A stretch of DNA of 64,000 bases from Solibacter sp035499435 (GCA_035499435.1 DATJYW010000415.1:33249-97248), one strand, 5' to 3'; counted from the stretch's first letter, positions 18,787 through 28,544 are shown. The notes: generated from the letters alone by a model not told the origin. Translations and numbers: made by a program.

Positions 18787-19771
18787 GAAAACACGAGTCT
18801 TCTCCGGAATGCAGCCCACCGGAAACCTGCACATCGGCAATTACCTGGGAGCCCTCAAGAACTGGGTGCGCATCCAGAACGACTATGAGTGTATCTTCTG
18901 TATCGTCGATTTGCACGCGGTCACGCTCTACCAGGATCCCGCCGAGCTGCGCGCCAAGATCCTGGAGATCGCGGCGCTCTACCTGGCGGCTGGGATCGAC
19001 CCGAAAACCTGCGCGATTATGGTGCAATCGTCCGTGCCGGCGCACGCCGAGCTCGCCTGGATGCTTACTTGCGTCACGCCGGTGGGCTGGCTGGAGCGCA
19101 TGACGCAGTACAAAGTGAAGGCGGCCAAACAGGAGTCGGTCAGCGACGGAATCCTGCAATACCCGGTGCTGATGGCCGCAGACATTATGCTCTACCAGGC
19201 GGGGATCGTGCCGGTGGGCGAGGACCAGGCGCAGCACCTGGAGCTGACGCGCGACATCGCGCAGCGCTTCAATTCGCTCTATGGCGACACCTTCGTGGTC
19301 CCCGACACCAGCCTGCCGACAGTGGGTGCGCGCGTGATGGGTCTCGACGATCCCACCCAGAAGATGAGCAAATCCACGACGGGAACAGGGCACGCGGTCG
19401 CGCTGCTGGATCCTCCGGACAAGATCCGCAAGACCATCATGCGCGCCACCACCGACTCGAACCCGTGCGTGGCGTTCGAAGGCGCCGGGCCGGGCGTGCT
19501 CAACCTGATCGCGATCTACCAGGCCTTCGACGGCACCAGCGATGAAGCGGCGAGAGCACAGTTCACCGGTTTGCGCTACGGAGACCTGAAGAAGAAAGTG
19601 GCGGAGATGGTGATTTCGCACCTGGAGCCGTTCCAAAAACGCTACCGGGAGATCACGGCCGATCCAGGGTATCTGGCGGGCGTGTTGCGTGAAGGCGCGG
19701 AACGAGTCGCGCCGATCGCCAACGCGACGGTACGGACGGTGAAACAACGGATGGGATTGTATTCAGATTGA
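18785..19771 (+). CDS. trpS: Tryptophanyl-tRNA synthetase
   Basis: 328 aa class Ic synthetase. HIGH-like motif TGNLHIGNYLG near residue 12 and KMSKS as QKMSKST. The tryptophan-pocket and dimer segments (ALYLAAGIDP, YPVLMAADIMLYQ, VPVGEDQAQHLELTRDIA) are present. The canonical N-terminus MKTRVFSGMQPTG fixes the start at 18785. Divergent from rlmD with no intergenic space, so its promoter must lie within rlmD. Confidence 0.98.
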   Translation: MKTRVFSGMQPTGNLHIGNYLGALKNWVRIQNDYECIFCIVDLHAVTLYQDPAELRAKILEIAALYLAAGIDPKTCAIMVQSSVPAHAELAWMLTCVTPVGWLERMTQYKVKAAKQESVSDGILQYPVLMAADIMLYQAGIVPVGEDQAQHLELTRDIAQRFNSLYGDTFVVPDTSLPTVGARVMGLDDPTQKMSKSTTGTGHAVALLDPPDKIRKTIMRATTDSNPCVAFEGAGPGVLNLIAIYQAFDGTSDEAARAQFTGLRYGDLKKKVAEMVISHLEPFQKRYREITADPGYLAGVLREGAERVAPIANATVRTVKQRMGLYSD

Positions 19772-19786
19772 ACGCGCCGCCGCGGC

Positions 19787-20305
19787 TCAGTTGATGGCGG
19801 CGAATTCCTGAGGCCTGTTGAGCGTGGAGGTTTGCAGATTTTCGAGGGCCTCCACCACGCGCTCCACCAGGTCGTCGGTCTGGCTCATCGCGGTGCGGGT
19901 GGATTGAATCACGTGATTCTGCGAGGCCAGGGCTGCCTCGAAATCCTTCAGGTCTTCGGCCATGCTTTCGTGCAGGGTGGCTACGTGCCGCCGGACGGTG
20001 TCCACGGTCTGCTCGATTCGCTTGATCCGCTGTTCTACATCGGCAGGCGCTTCGGCAGCGGCGGCAATGGGACGGCGCGGCGGAGCTGCCGGATGAGTCT
20101 TGGCGGCCATGACCACTCCGACGGCATCGAAGAATGCCGCCAGCTTTTCCGGCGGCCATTGGGCCATTTCGTCATGGCGGACACGGATCACGAGCTCGAA
20201 GTGCGACTCGGGCGGTGCCGCCGGCGTCAGGCCGGATTGCACGGGGCCGTCCTCCTCCAGTTCCGCGGGCTGTCTCATGATGGGAAATTGTTTCGCTGAA
20301 GTCAT
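19787..20305 (-). CDS. Hypothetical coiled-coil protein
   Basis: 172 aa from ATG 20305; an upstream TTG at 20353 is possible but less likely. A central segment (about 35-65, HFELVIRVRHDEMAQWPPEKLAAFFDAVG) looks globular. A Pro/Ala-rich linker follows, then a long coiled coil (about 90-160: IEQRIKRIEQTV.., LVERVVEALENLQ). No signal peptide or TM. I do not recognise the family. It converges on trpS with a 15-bp gap. Confidence 0.65.
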   Translation of the reverse strand: MTSAKQFPIMRQPAELEEDGPVQSGLTPAAPPESHFELVIRVRHDEMAQWPPEKLAAFFDAVGVVMAAKTHPAAPPRRPIAAAAEAPADVEQRIKRIEQTVDTVRRHVATLHESMAEDLKDFEAALASQNHVIQSTRTAMSQTDDLVERVVEALENLQTSTLNRPQEFAAIN

Positions 20306-20393
20306 GCCTGAGCCGAGTTTATCCCGAGTGCTCGCCGGGAACCGTGCTATCAAAAGTCAATAGCGGGTGATAGTAGTACCGGAACGCCTTAGA

Positions 20394-21860
20394 CTAGCGT
20401 AAGTATCGGGCAGCTTTCGGGTTATCGCGGTTCCACCGCGGCGCCTGGGGATTATTAGCCAGGTTCCAGATGCCGAGGGCGACGGCCACGTCTACCTTGG
20501 CCATATTGTCGTAGTCGAGCTTGGGCCATTTGTCGCCGGGGCGGTGGTAATCCGGAAAGAGATAGCTGACGCTGAGGGTGGTGGAGGGGATGCCCGCGTC
20601 GGCGAACGCGGCATTGTCACTGCTGCGGAAAAAGGCGTCGCTGTTCTTTTCGTGCTTGAGCACGCGGATGCCGGTCTCGGCGCCGGCCTCAACGAATACG
20701 GGCGCGAGGTCGGTGTAATCGAAGCCGGTGAGGTTGAACTGGAGCGGTTTGGGGCCCTCGTTATCGTCGGTACGGCCGAGTTGTTCGAGATTGATGTCGG
20801 CGATCGTTTTGGCCAGGGGGAAGGCGGGGTGGCTGGTGTACCAGCGGGCGCCGAGACTGCCCACCTCCTCACCGAATACGGCCATGAACACGATGGTACG
20901 CATCGGCTTTTCCTCGAGCGCGGACAGGGCGCCGGCGATTTCGATCAGGCTGGCGGTACCGCTGGCATCGTCGTTGGCGCCATTGAAAATCCGGTCGCCG
21001 TCCGCGTTGGGGCTGATGCCCAGGTGATCGTAATGCGCGGTGATCACGAGGTATGTATCTTTCAGGGTGGGATCGGACCCGCGGATCACCCCCGTCACGT
21101 TGCGCAGCTTGATGGTTTCGATCCTGGGCGGTGGAATGTGCGCGGAGACCCTGGCTTTCATGGGACCCGGTGGCGCCGCGGTCACAGCGTCGAAGATCGC
21201 CGGGTCGGATACCGAAATCACCGGAATCTCAGGAGGAGGTGCGGTGGCATCGCGCAAGGGAATCCGTGTGGCGCGGCCGGAGGCCTGTCCTGGCCGCCGC
21301 ACCAGGACGACCAGGGCCGGCTGCAGGCCGGCGACCACGGACTGGAGCCGGCGCAGCGCCTGATACGAGGAGGGGCCCGGCTGCCCGGCATCCACCATCA
21401 GCACCTTACCTCTTACCTGTTCGACGGTAAGCGCTTCGACCGACGAAACGTCGTCGAGCGAGAGCTTCAGCGCCTGGGCATCCTTCACATCCGCGGCGGC
21501 CGCCTCCTGGATCCCGATACTTCCCTTTGACACGGGCGCGGAGGCGAAGGTGAACGAGAGACCTTCCACGGCGGGGGTGGCCTGAATGAAGGTGCCGGTC
21601 TGAAAATAGCCGTCGTCGCCGGCGGGTTCGAGGCCGGCGCGCCGGAACTCGGCGGCAATGTACTCGGCGGCAAGCTGCAGGCCGGTGGACGGAGTACCTC
21701 GGCCTTCCAGGGCATCGCTGGCGAGGAAGGAGACGTCAGCCTTGAGGTCATTCGTTCGAAGACGGCCGGCGATACGTTCCGGAAGCGGAGCGCCCTGGGG
21801 AAACGCCAGCCCGGCGGCGAGAGTGCAGGCGGTGCAGAGTCTAAAAAAAGGCCAAGTCAT
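20394..21860 (-). CDS. Secreted M28-family zinc aminopeptidase with PA domain
   Basis: 488 aa. A signal peptide (CTACTLAAGLAFPQG) is followed by an N-terminal segment of M28 type (LKADVSFLASDALEGRGTPS), a protease-associated insert (about 130-235) and the di-zinc peptidase domain with ligands in TAHYDHLG, NGANDDASG, FGEEVGS and YHRPGDKW. It probably trims N-terminal residues of peptides outside the cytoplasm, although M28 also includes glutaminyl cyclases. It precedes no obvious partner; the SET gene lies 14 bp upstream on the same strand. Confidence 0.92.
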   Translation of the reverse strand: MTWPFFRLCTACTLAAGLAFPQGAPLPERIAGRLRTNDLKADVSFLASDALEGRGTPSTGLQLAAEYIAAEFRRAGLEPAGDDGYFQTGTFIQATPAVEGLSFTFASAPVSKGSIGIQEAAAADVKDAQALKLSLDDVSSVEALTVEQVRGKVLMVDAGQPGPSSYQALRRLQSVVAGLQPALVVLVRRPGQASGRATRIPLRDATAPPPEIPVISVSDPAIFDAVTAAPPGPMKARVSAHIPPPRIETIKLRNVTGVIRGSDPTLKDTYLVITAHYDHLGISPNADGDRIFNGANDDASGTASLIEIAGALSALEEKPMRTIVFMAVFGEEVGSLGARWYTSHPAFPLAKTIADINLEQLGRTDDNEGPKPLQFNLTGFDYTDLAPVFVEAGAETGIRVLKHEKNSDAFFRSSDNAAFADAGIPSTTLSVSYLFPDYHRPGDKWPKLDYDNMAKVDVAVALGIWNLANNPQAPRWNRDNPKAARYLR

Positions 21861-21874
21861 ATGTGTAAGGAGTC

Positions 21875-22321
21875 TCAGCCGCGCTCCGAGAACAGGTTGA
21901 TGGTGCCGCGGCAGGACTGGGCCCGGCAGCGGCAGGGCACGCGCTCAATATCGGGAGAAAAACAGTAGTCGACGGTCAACTCCTCGCCGGGATGGATCGG
22001 GCGGCGGCTCATATAGAGAATGTGGCGCTTGAAATTCCAGGTGCGAAGATTGGGTTCACAGGAGTGGTTGATGAGCTCGGCACCAGAGCCGCCCACGGCG
22101 CCGTCGATCGTCCAATAATCGTCGAGGGTGAAGAGGTAGGTGCGCCTGCCCAAACCGCGCCGTCTGGTTTCCCGGCGGCTGATGATTTCGCCGGTGTATT
22201 CGATCACCTTGCGGTTGGGAGGGATAAACTCCTCCGCGTAGACGCCCCAGCGGTGGATACGCGACTCGCGCACGGAGAGGTTGTAGCACGCATGCCGAGG
22301 GTCGATGGAGGGGTGCTTCAT
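21875..22321 (-). CDS. SET-domain protein lysine methyltransferase
   Basis: 148 aa from ATG 22321. A GTG at 22357, overlapping the parvulin stop as GTGA, would add 12 residues and may be the true coupled start. The SET core is complete: RIHRWGVYAEEFIPPN, EYTGEIISRRE, ELINHSCEPNL (pseudoknot Asn-His) and GEELTVDYCF with the catalytic Tyr. A post-SET zinc cysteine cluster follows (VPCRCRAQSCRGTI). Bacterial SET proteins are uncommon, and the post-SET knot resembles eukaryotic enzymes. The target is unknown. Confidence 0.88.
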   Translation of the reverse strand: MKHPSIDPRHACYNLSVRESRIHRWGVYAEEFIPPNRKVIEYTGEIISRRETRRRGLGRRTYLFTLDDYWTIDGAVGGSGAELINHSCEPNLRTWNFKRHILYMSRRPIHPGEELTVDYCFSPDIERVPCRCRAQSCRGTINLFSERG

Positions 22322-22353
22322 GAATCCGGTAATGCTCGTATTGTAGGCCGGAT

Positions 22354-23247
22354 TCACTTGCCGAGAAACGCCGGGCTCAGAATCTTGACGGTGGTGTCCA
22401 TGTTGAGGCGGTCGAGCCACACCTTGGCCTTGAGATTGTGCAGCTCGTTGTAGATCTCGTCGCGCACGTCGGAAAGCGGGCGGACGCCGACCTCTTCGGC
22501 GCGCAGCAGATAAAAGCCGTTCGGCTGTTTGAGCGGCTCCGTGATTTCGCCCTTTTTGAGCGCGAATACCGCCTCGCGGAAGGAGTCGGGGAGATTGTCG
22601 GTGTAGCGGAGCGTGTCGAAATCGCCTTCCTTGGCGCGCGAGGTTTCGTCGTCGGAGTTTTCTTTCACGAGCTTCACGAAATCGCCGCCGGCGCGGGCTT
22701 CAGTCAGGATCGCCTTGGCCCTGGCGAGAGCCTGCGATTCCGTGAGGGGTTTCTTAGTCCCGGCGGAACCGGCCGCATCGTCGCTGAACGCGATGTAGAT
22801 GGCCTTGACCTTCACCTGCGTGTACTTGAGTTTGTTGGCTTCGTAGGCTTTGACGATGTCGCCTGGCTCAATCACGATCTGGTTGATGCCCTCGGCGATC
22901 TTGGCTTCGGACAGGACCTGCATGCGGTACTGCTCGATTGCCTCTTTGTAGGGGCTCTGCTCCTGTAGCTTGGCCTGTTCCGCCATCCTGGTGAGTTTGC
23001 GGTAGAGCGCCCATTGCTGCAGGAACTGGCGCCGGTCCTGCAAGGCAACCTGCTTCTGCGCCGGCGACAGCACGGCGTAGATCTTGAGGAAGTCGCCCAT
23101 GGTGAGGCGGGCGCCATCCTCGAATTCAGCGATCACGGTGTCTTCGGGGAGGTTCGGCATCGACGGGGGGAGCGGCGACGGCGGCGGCAGGATCTGTGCG
23201 GACGCAGCACGAAGGCACGCAAAAGCGACCAAAACGAGGCATTTCAT
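22354..23247 (-). CDS. Periplasmic parvulin-type peptidyl-prolyl isomerase
   Basis: 297 aa. Signal peptide (MKCLVLVAFACLRAASA), a SurA/PrsA-like N-terminal chaperone helix region (about 35-135: MGDFLKIYAVLSPAQKQVAL, QYRMQVLSEAKIAEGI), then a PpiC/rotamase domain (about 145-260: FVKLVKENSDDETSRAKEGDFDTL, FREAVFALKKGEITEPLKQPNGFYLLRAEE). It probably assists folding of envelope proteins such as the many receptors here. Confidence 0.88.
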   Translation of the reverse strand: MKCLVLVAFACLRAASAQILPPPSPLPPSMPNLPEDTVIAEFEDGARLTMGDFLKIYAVLSPAQKQVALQDRRQFLQQWALYRKLTRMAEQAKLQEQSPYKEAIEQYRMQVLSEAKIAEGINQIVIEPGDIVKAYEANKLKYTQVKVKAIYIAFSDDAAGSAGTKKPLTESQALARAKAILTEARAGGDFVKLVKENSDDETSRAKEGDFDTLRYTDNLPDSFREAVFALKKGEITEPLKQPNGFYLLRAEEVGVRPLSDVRDEIYNELHNLKAKVWLDRLNMDTTVKILSPAFLGK

Positions 23248-23345
23248 GCGAGGATTGCCCCCAGTCTAACACGCGGCCGTGCTACGCTGCGGCGGCGCGC
23301 GGCTTTGCGGTAACGTAGGGTACTGCGCGTTTCGATCCGGAAAAA

Positions 23346-25358
23346 ATGGAAACTGCCTGTCAAAAGAAGACTTCGCGCGGCGAAGCTTTGCGCGCCGGTG
23401 CTTACGCCGTGGCGCTAGTGTGGATCAACACCTACATCTGCCGTGACATGTTCTTCGGGTCCACGGCCTTCATGGGATCGATGCACGGCTTCTGGACGGC
23501 GATCGCCACGCGCGCGGGCAGCAGTTGGTTTCATGCCGCCTGGTGGCCGTTCTGGGATTTCGGCATTCCGTTCGAATGGACCTATCCGCCGCTGGTACCG
23601 GCGCTGGCGGCGGCGATCAGCGCGCTGCGCGGCGTGGCGCCGGCGGTGGGCTTTCACAGTGTCACCGGGCTGTTCTACATTCTGGCGCCCGTTTCGCTCT
23701 TCTTTGGTTGCTGGCGGCTGATGCGGTCGCCGGGATACAGCTTCCTGGCGGCGCTCTTCTACTCGCTGACGTCGATCACGCAGATACTGGTGCCGGACGG
23801 GCCTTTCTCGCCGGCTAATTTCTTCGATGCGCGGCGGCTCTACGTAGTCACCGTGTGGGACGACACGCCGCACCTGGCGGCCCTTACGTTTCTGCCGCTG
23901 GTCATCCTGTTTCTGGCGCGGTCGATCGAGACGCGCCGGATCGCGTATTGCGCGGCCGCCGCGGCGTCGATCGCGGGCGCGGCGCTGGCCAGCGCATTCG
24001 GGCCGGTGATGGCCGTGATGGCGGCAATCTGCCTGCTGTTCGTCCTGCATCGCGAACGATGGCCGGGGAACGCGCTTCTGGTTGCCTCGATCGGAGCCTG
24101 GGGCTGGGCGATCGCGGCACCGTTTCTCTCGCCGTCGCTGATGCTGGCCATCCGCGAGGCAACGGCGGAGAGCGCCGGCGAGGGCTGGTCGGTGGGATCG
24201 CTGACCGCCCTGGCGGTGGTGATTCTCGGCTGGGCCATCCTGTGGCACTTCCTGCGGAAGCTGGCCGACTGGCGCACACAGTTTTTCGTGTTGTTCGCGT
24301 GGCTGACGAGCAGCCTTCCCCTGATCCAACTGGTTCTGCACCGCCATTTTCTGCCACAGCCGAACCGCTACAAGTTCGAGATGGAAATCGCGCTCGCCAT
24401 GGCAATCGTTTTCGGGTTGCGGCCGTGGATCGACCGCCTGCCCCTTTCCGTGCGCCGTGCGGCCGTGTTGGTTGTGCTTGCCCTGGCCGCCGAGCAGGTG
24501 GCCAGCTTCCGGCAGCAGGAAAAGAAGTTCACGTTTCCGCAACCCGTGACGGACACGATCGAGTACCGCGCCGCGATGTGGGCGCAGGCCCACTTCCCCA
24601 CCATCCGCTATTTTCTGCCGGGCTCGATCGCGCAGTGGGCCAATGCGTTCACGGACCTGCAGCAGTTCACCGGGGAGAGCTTCACGATGGCGACGAACCA
24701 GGTCCACCAGCGCGCCGACACCGCGATCGGATTCGGGGTGGGCGACGTCCGGCAGGACGCGCAGGTCACGCTCACGTGGCTCAAGGCCTACGGGGTGGGA
24801 GTCATCGCCATCAGCGGACGCGAGAGCCAGGAATACTGGAGGGCATTCGGACATCCGGAGAAGTTCGACGGCGTGCTGCCGGTATTGTGGAGCGAGGGCG
24901 GCGTGACGTTTTACCGGGTGCCGTTGCGGGAGTTTACGCTGGCGCACATCGTGCCAGAATCGGCGCTGGTGAAACACGCGCCGCGCGAGCCTGAGGATGT
25001 CCGCGAGGTGGAGAGATACGTCGCCGGGCTGGACGACCCGGCGCTCCCCGGCACGGCTTTCGAGTGGGAGGGGCGGAACCGGATCCGCATCCGCACCACC
25101 ACCGCTCCGGGCCAGGCGGTGAGTGTGCAGGTCACGTATCATCCGGGTTGGCGCGCGAAGTTGAGCGGGCGGCCGATCGAGTTGCACCGCGACGGGCTGG
25201 GGCTGATGTGGCTGAAGCCGGGCGTCGCCGGGCCGTGCGAGATCGTGCTGGATTACGACGGCGGTTGGGAGCTGCGGCTCTGCCGCTGGTTGAGCTGGGT
25301 CGCCATCGCAGGGCTACCGACGGCGGTGGCGGTCCTACGCCTGCGCGCCCTGGCCTGA
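23346..25358 (+). CDS. Large polytopic membrane protein, GT-C/YfhO-like
   Basis: 670 aa with about 10-11 predicted TM helices in the first 440 residues. Extracytoplasmic loops rich in aromatic residues (FHAAWWPFWDFGIPFEWTYPPL) recall GT-C glycosyltransferases and YfhO-type proteins. A ~200-residue soluble domain (about 440-640, FYRVPLREFTLAHIVPESALV, VTYHPGWRAKLSGRPIELHRDGLGLMWL) and a last TM helix follow. The beta-sandwich phrase YHPGW.A is seen in the C-terminal domain of YfhO-like proteins. Substrate unknown; glycan assembly is plausible but unproven. Its 3' end overlaps the convergent ATPase gene by 24 bp. Confidence 0.7.
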   Translation: METACQKKTSRGEALRAGAYAVALVWINTYICRDMFFGSTAFMGSMHGFWTAIATRAGSSWFHAAWWPFWDFGIPFEWTYPPLVPALAAAISALRGVAPAVGFHSVTGLFYILAPVSLFFGCWRLMRSPGYSFLAALFYSLTSITQILVPDGPFSPANFFDARRLYVVTVWDDTPHLAALTFLPLVILFLARSIETRRIAYCAAAAASIAGAALASAFGPVMAVMAAICLLFVLHRERWPGNALLVASIGAWGWAIAAPFLSPSLMLAIREATAESAGEGWSVGSLTALAVVILGWAILWHFLRKLADWRTQFFVLFAWLTSSLPLIQLVLHRHFLPQPNRYKFEMEIALAMAIVFGLRPWIDRLPLSVRRAAVLVVLALAAEQVASFRQQEKKFTFPQPVTDTIEYRAAMWAQAHFPTIRYFLPGSIAQWANAFTDLQQFTGESFTMATNQVHQRADTAIGFGVGDVRQDAQVTLTWLKAYGVGVIAISGRESQEYWRAFGHPEKFDGVLPVLWSEGGVTFYRVPLREFTLAHIVPESALVKHAPREPEDVREVERYVAGLDDPALPGTAFEWEGRNRIRIRTTTAPGQAVSVQVTYHPGWRAKLSGRPIELHRDGLGLMWLKPGVAGPCEIVLDYDGGWELRLCRWLSWVAIAGLPTAVAVLRLRALA

Positions 25359-26030
25359 GTCGGTTCCTCCGCTGACCACCCATCCATCGGCAAGCTGAAC
25401 AATGCGGTGGCCGAAGGCCGCGTTGGCCTCGCTGTGCGTCACCTGGACGATGGTGGTGCCTTCGTCGTTGAGCTTTTTGAAGAGCTCCATGATCTCCTTG
25501 CCCTGGCTGGAGTGCAGGTTGCCGGTCGGCTCGTCGGCCAGAATCAGCTTCGGGTTGGCGATGACCGCCCGGGCCACGGCCACGAGCTGCTGCTGCCCGC
25601 CGGAGAGCTGGCTGGGGTAGAGATCGCGCTTGCCCACGATGTGGAAGCGGTCGAGGGTGTCGCAGACCATGGCGGCGCGCTCGCTGCTCTTCACGTTGCG
25701 GTAGGAGAGCGGGATGTCCAGGTTCTCGTACACGGTGAGGTTGTCGATCAGGTGGTAGCTCTGGAAGACGAACCCGATGTACTTTTTGTTGAGCTCGACG
25801 CGCTCTTTGGGCTTCATACGGTGCACCAGGTGTCCGAAGAACTCGAACTCGCCGGTCCAGGCGCCATCCAGCATGCCGAGGATGCTCAACAGGGTTGACT
25901 TTCCGGCGCCCGACGGGCCCATGATGGTGACGAACTCACCTTCTTTGACATCCACGTTGATGCGGCGCAGCACATAGGTGCGGCCGTAGCCGCCTTCATA
26001 GAATTTCTCGAGGTTGCGGAGTGTGATCAT
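25335..26030 (-). CDS. LolD/MacB-type ABC ATPase
   Basis: 231 aa. Walker A GPSGAGKST, signature LSGGQQQLVAVARA, Walker B LILADEPTGNL, H-loop VTHSEANA. The family is the MacB/LolD/FtsE group that drives FtsX-type permeases without transporting through the membrane. It follows the ADOP permease by 8 bp and is the second ATPase in this cassette; AGGA precedes the ATG. Confidence 0.92.
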   Translation of the reverse strand: MITLRNLEKFYEGGYGRTYVLRRINVDVKEGEFVTIMGPSGAGKSTLLSILGMLDGAWTGEFEFFGHLVHRMKPKERVELNKKYIGFVFQSYHLIDNLTVYENLDIPLSYRNVKSSERAAMVCDTLDRFHIVGKRDLYPSQLSGGQQQLVAVARAVIANPKLILADEPTGNLHSSQGKEIMELFKKLNDEGTTIVQVTHSEANAAFGHRIVQLADGWVVSGGTDSGQGAQA

Positions 26031-26038
26031 GATGGTTC

Positions 26039-28459
26039 CTATTCGTGACGCAAGGCGTTCACGGGGTTTAGCGCGAGGGCGCGCCGCGAAGGCAGGTAGC
26101 TTGCGGCCAGCGCGACCAGCGCCAGAAGAATCGAAATGCCCCAGAAGGTGTACGCATCGGTGGGATTCACGCTATACAGCATGGTCGCCATGAGACGCGT
26201 GACGGCGAACGAAATCGCGAGCCCGGCCGTGATGCCGTAAAGGGCCATGCGCGCGGCCTCACCGACGACGAGGCGGAGCAGGTCGCCGGGCTGGGCTCCC
26301 AGCGCCATGCGGATGCCGATTTCATTGGTGCGCTCGCTGACATCGTAGGAGATCACGCCGTAGATGCCGACGGCCGCCAGAACGAACGCGATCGCGGCGA
26401 AAGCGGTGAGCAGTCCCGTATTGAAGCGCGCGCCGGAGACCGCCTTGCTCACTACGTCGTCCATGGTGCGCACGTCGGCGACGGGCTGGTCGGGATCGAG
26501 CCTCTGCACTTCGCGCTGTGCGGCCAAAGCCAGGGCAAGCGGCGGACCGTCGCAGCGCACGGCAAGCGTCATGGTATTGACCGGCGCCTGCGAGTAGGCG
26601 TTGTAGATGGTGGGCCAATCCTCGGCTTCGGGGCGTTCGGGCTTCACGTCGCCGACCACGCCGATCACCTCCGCGCTGCGCGGCTTTCGGAAGTCGAGAA
26701 TCAGATGAGCGCCGATGGGATTGGACGCCGGCCAGAAGCGGCTTGCCAGCGTCCGGTTGATGACGATCACCAGCGGGGCCTGCGCGTCATCGGACGCCGA
26801 GAAGGTGCGGCCCGCCACCAGCGGAATTCCCAGGGTTCGAAAATACGCGGGCGTGACCGAGCGGAGCACGCCGACCGGCCATTGCGAGGGCGCGGGCGCC
26901 GGCTGGCCTTCCACGATGAAGGGAACGCCGTTGCCGAGACCGGTCAGGGGCAACCCATTGACGCCGCCGACGGATCGGACTCCGGCAAGCGCGCCGATGC
27001 GGCCGGTGAGCTCTTGCACGAAGGCAACTTTGCGCTCGGGAGCGGCATTGCGCAGGCCGGCCAGGGGAACGCGCATGGTGAGCAGCCCGGCGGGCTCGAA
27101 TCCGGGGTTCGTGCTGCGCAGGCGAATGAAGCTGCGAATTAGCAGGCCGGCGCCGATCAGCACCACCACGGCGAGCGCCACTTCGACTACCACCAGCCCA
27201 TTGCGCACCGCGCGTCCGGCGCGGCCCGTAGTGCCGCTGCGCCCTCCCTGGTTGAGAGCCGGCACGAGATTCGCGCCCGACGTGGCCCACGCCGGAACCG
27301 CGCCGAAGACTATCCCGGTCAGGAGCGAGACGGCGAGGGCGAACACGAAGAGGCGAAGATCGACGGCGGCGAATGCGAGACGCGGGATGCCGCCCGTACC
27401 CGAGTGGGCCAGACCTCGGATGACCGCGGTAGCGAGGAGCAGTCCGAGGGCGCCGCCGCCCAGCGACAACAGCACGCTTTCGGCCAGCAACTGGTTGACG
27501 ATCCGGGCGCGCCCGGCGCCGAGCGCCAGGCGCAGTGCGAGCTCGCGCCGCCGCCCCGCGCCGCGCGAAAGCAGCAGGTTGGCCACGTTGACGCACGCCA
27601 TCAGGAGCAGGCAGCCGACGGCGGCGAGAAGAACCCACAGGGAACGGCGGATATCGCCGACCAGCTCGCCTTCGACGGTGAAGATCGAAGGCCTCCAGCC
27701 CCGGTTCAGCTCCGGCATGGATTGTTCGAGCCGGCCTCCGATGGCATCGAACTCGGCCCTCACGCGATCGAGCGTGTCCTTGCGGCGAGCGATTACCACC
27801 AGGAAGCGGCTCAGCGCAACGCGGGGATCGCTGCCGTTGAGGCCGAGCGGGATCCACAGATCGATGTTCGGCTCGAGAACAGCAAAATCGTGCGGCAGGA
27901 CGCCGGTGACGGTGTAGGGCTGATCGCGCAGGCGAATGGTCTTGCCCACAATGGCGCGATCGCCGCCGAAGCGCCTCTGCCACAGGCTGTAGCTCAGCAG
28001 TGCGGCGAATGCGTTGCCGGGCTGATCCTCGTCTTCGCGGAACGTGCGGCCCACAACCGGTTGGACGCCGAGCAGCGGGAACAGTGTCGCGGAAACCCGC
28101 TCGCCGCGCAGCTCTTCCGGATCGACGTGCCCGTTTGGCCCGCCGGTAAGATTGACGCTGACATCCTGAAGGGCGGCCATCGTCTCGGTGGTGCGGCTCT
28201 GCCGCTGCCACGCCAGGAAATTGGCGGGTGCGACGAACAGTTTCACTTTGTTCAGCGTGGGGTTCTTCTCCCAGATGACCAGCAAGCGCTCCGGATCGCG
28301 GAAAGGCAGGGGTTTCAGCAACACGGCATCCACGACGCTGAAGATTGCCGTTGTGGCCCCAATCCCCAGAGCGAGAGCGACAAGAGCGACAGCCGCAAAC
28401 CCGGGAGCCTTGCGTAAGAGGCGGACCCCATAACGCAGGTCCTGCCAGATAAGGTGCAT
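26039..28459 (-). CDS. MacB/FtsX-type permease (ADOP family)
   Basis: 806 aa. Duplicated arrangement: an N-terminal TM helix after the family start LIWQDLRYGVRLLRKAPGF, a MacB-like periplasmic domain, three TM helices (about 260-400), a further periplasmic domain, and a final FtsX block of three TM helices (NEIGIRMALGAQPGDLLRLVVG, LPSRRALALNPVNALRHE). This layout defines the acidobacterial duplicated permeases. The flanking ATPase genes suggest it is powered by one or both of them; the exported or extracted substrate is unknown. Confidence 0.9.
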   Translation of the reverse strand: MHLIWQDLRYGVRLLRKAPGFAAVALVALALGIGATTAIFSVVDAVLLKPLPFRDPERLLVIWEKNPTLNKVKLFVAPANFLAWQRQSRTTETMAALQDVSVNLTGGPNGHVDPEELRGERVSATLFPLLGVQPVVGRTFREDEDQPGNAFAALLSYSLWQRRFGGDRAIVGKTIRLRDQPYTVTGVLPHDFAVLEPNIDLWIPLGLNGSDPRVALSRFLVVIARRKDTLDRVRAEFDAIGGRLEQSMPELNRGWRPSIFTVEGELVGDIRRSLWVLLAAVGCLLLMACVNVANLLLSRGAGRRRELALRLALGAGRARIVNQLLAESVLLSLGGGALGLLLATAVIRGLAHSGTGGIPRLAFAAVDLRLFVFALAVSLLTGIVFGAVPAWATSGANLVPALNQGGRSGTTGRAGRAVRNGLVVVEVALAVVVLIGAGLLIRSFIRLRSTNPGFEPAGLLTMRVPLAGLRNAAPERKVAFVQELTGRIGALAGVRSVGGVNGLPLTGLGNGVPFIVEGQPAPAPSQWPVGVLRSVTPAYFRTLGIPLVAGRTFSASDDAQAPLVIVINRTLASRFWPASNPIGAHLILDFRKPRSAEVIGVVGDVKPERPEAEDWPTIYNAYSQAPVNTMTLAVRCDGPPLALALAAQREVQRLDPDQPVADVRTMDDVVSKAVSGARFNTGLLTAFAAIAFVLAAVGIYGVISYDVSERTNEIGIRMALGAQPGDLLRLVVGEAARMALYGITAGLAISFAVTRLMATMLYSVNPTDAYTFWGISILLALVALAASYLPSRRALALNPVNALRHE

Positions 28460-28544
28460 GCGAAAGCCACGTTAACACGCGGCGAGGCGGCGGCAGGACA
28501 GGCCGGAAGCCCCGTTTGAGGGCCGTTCCGGCTGTCCCACGGGG

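Noticed and set aside
23415..25187. 590-codon minus-strand ORF opposite the membrane protein
   Set aside because: Composition is Arg/Gln/Asp-rich with no domain; shadow of the real plus-strand frame.
26787..28478. 563-codon minus-strand ORF in the alternative frame of the ADOP permease
   Set aside because: Arg-rich out-of-frame shadow; the other frame has complete permease motifs.
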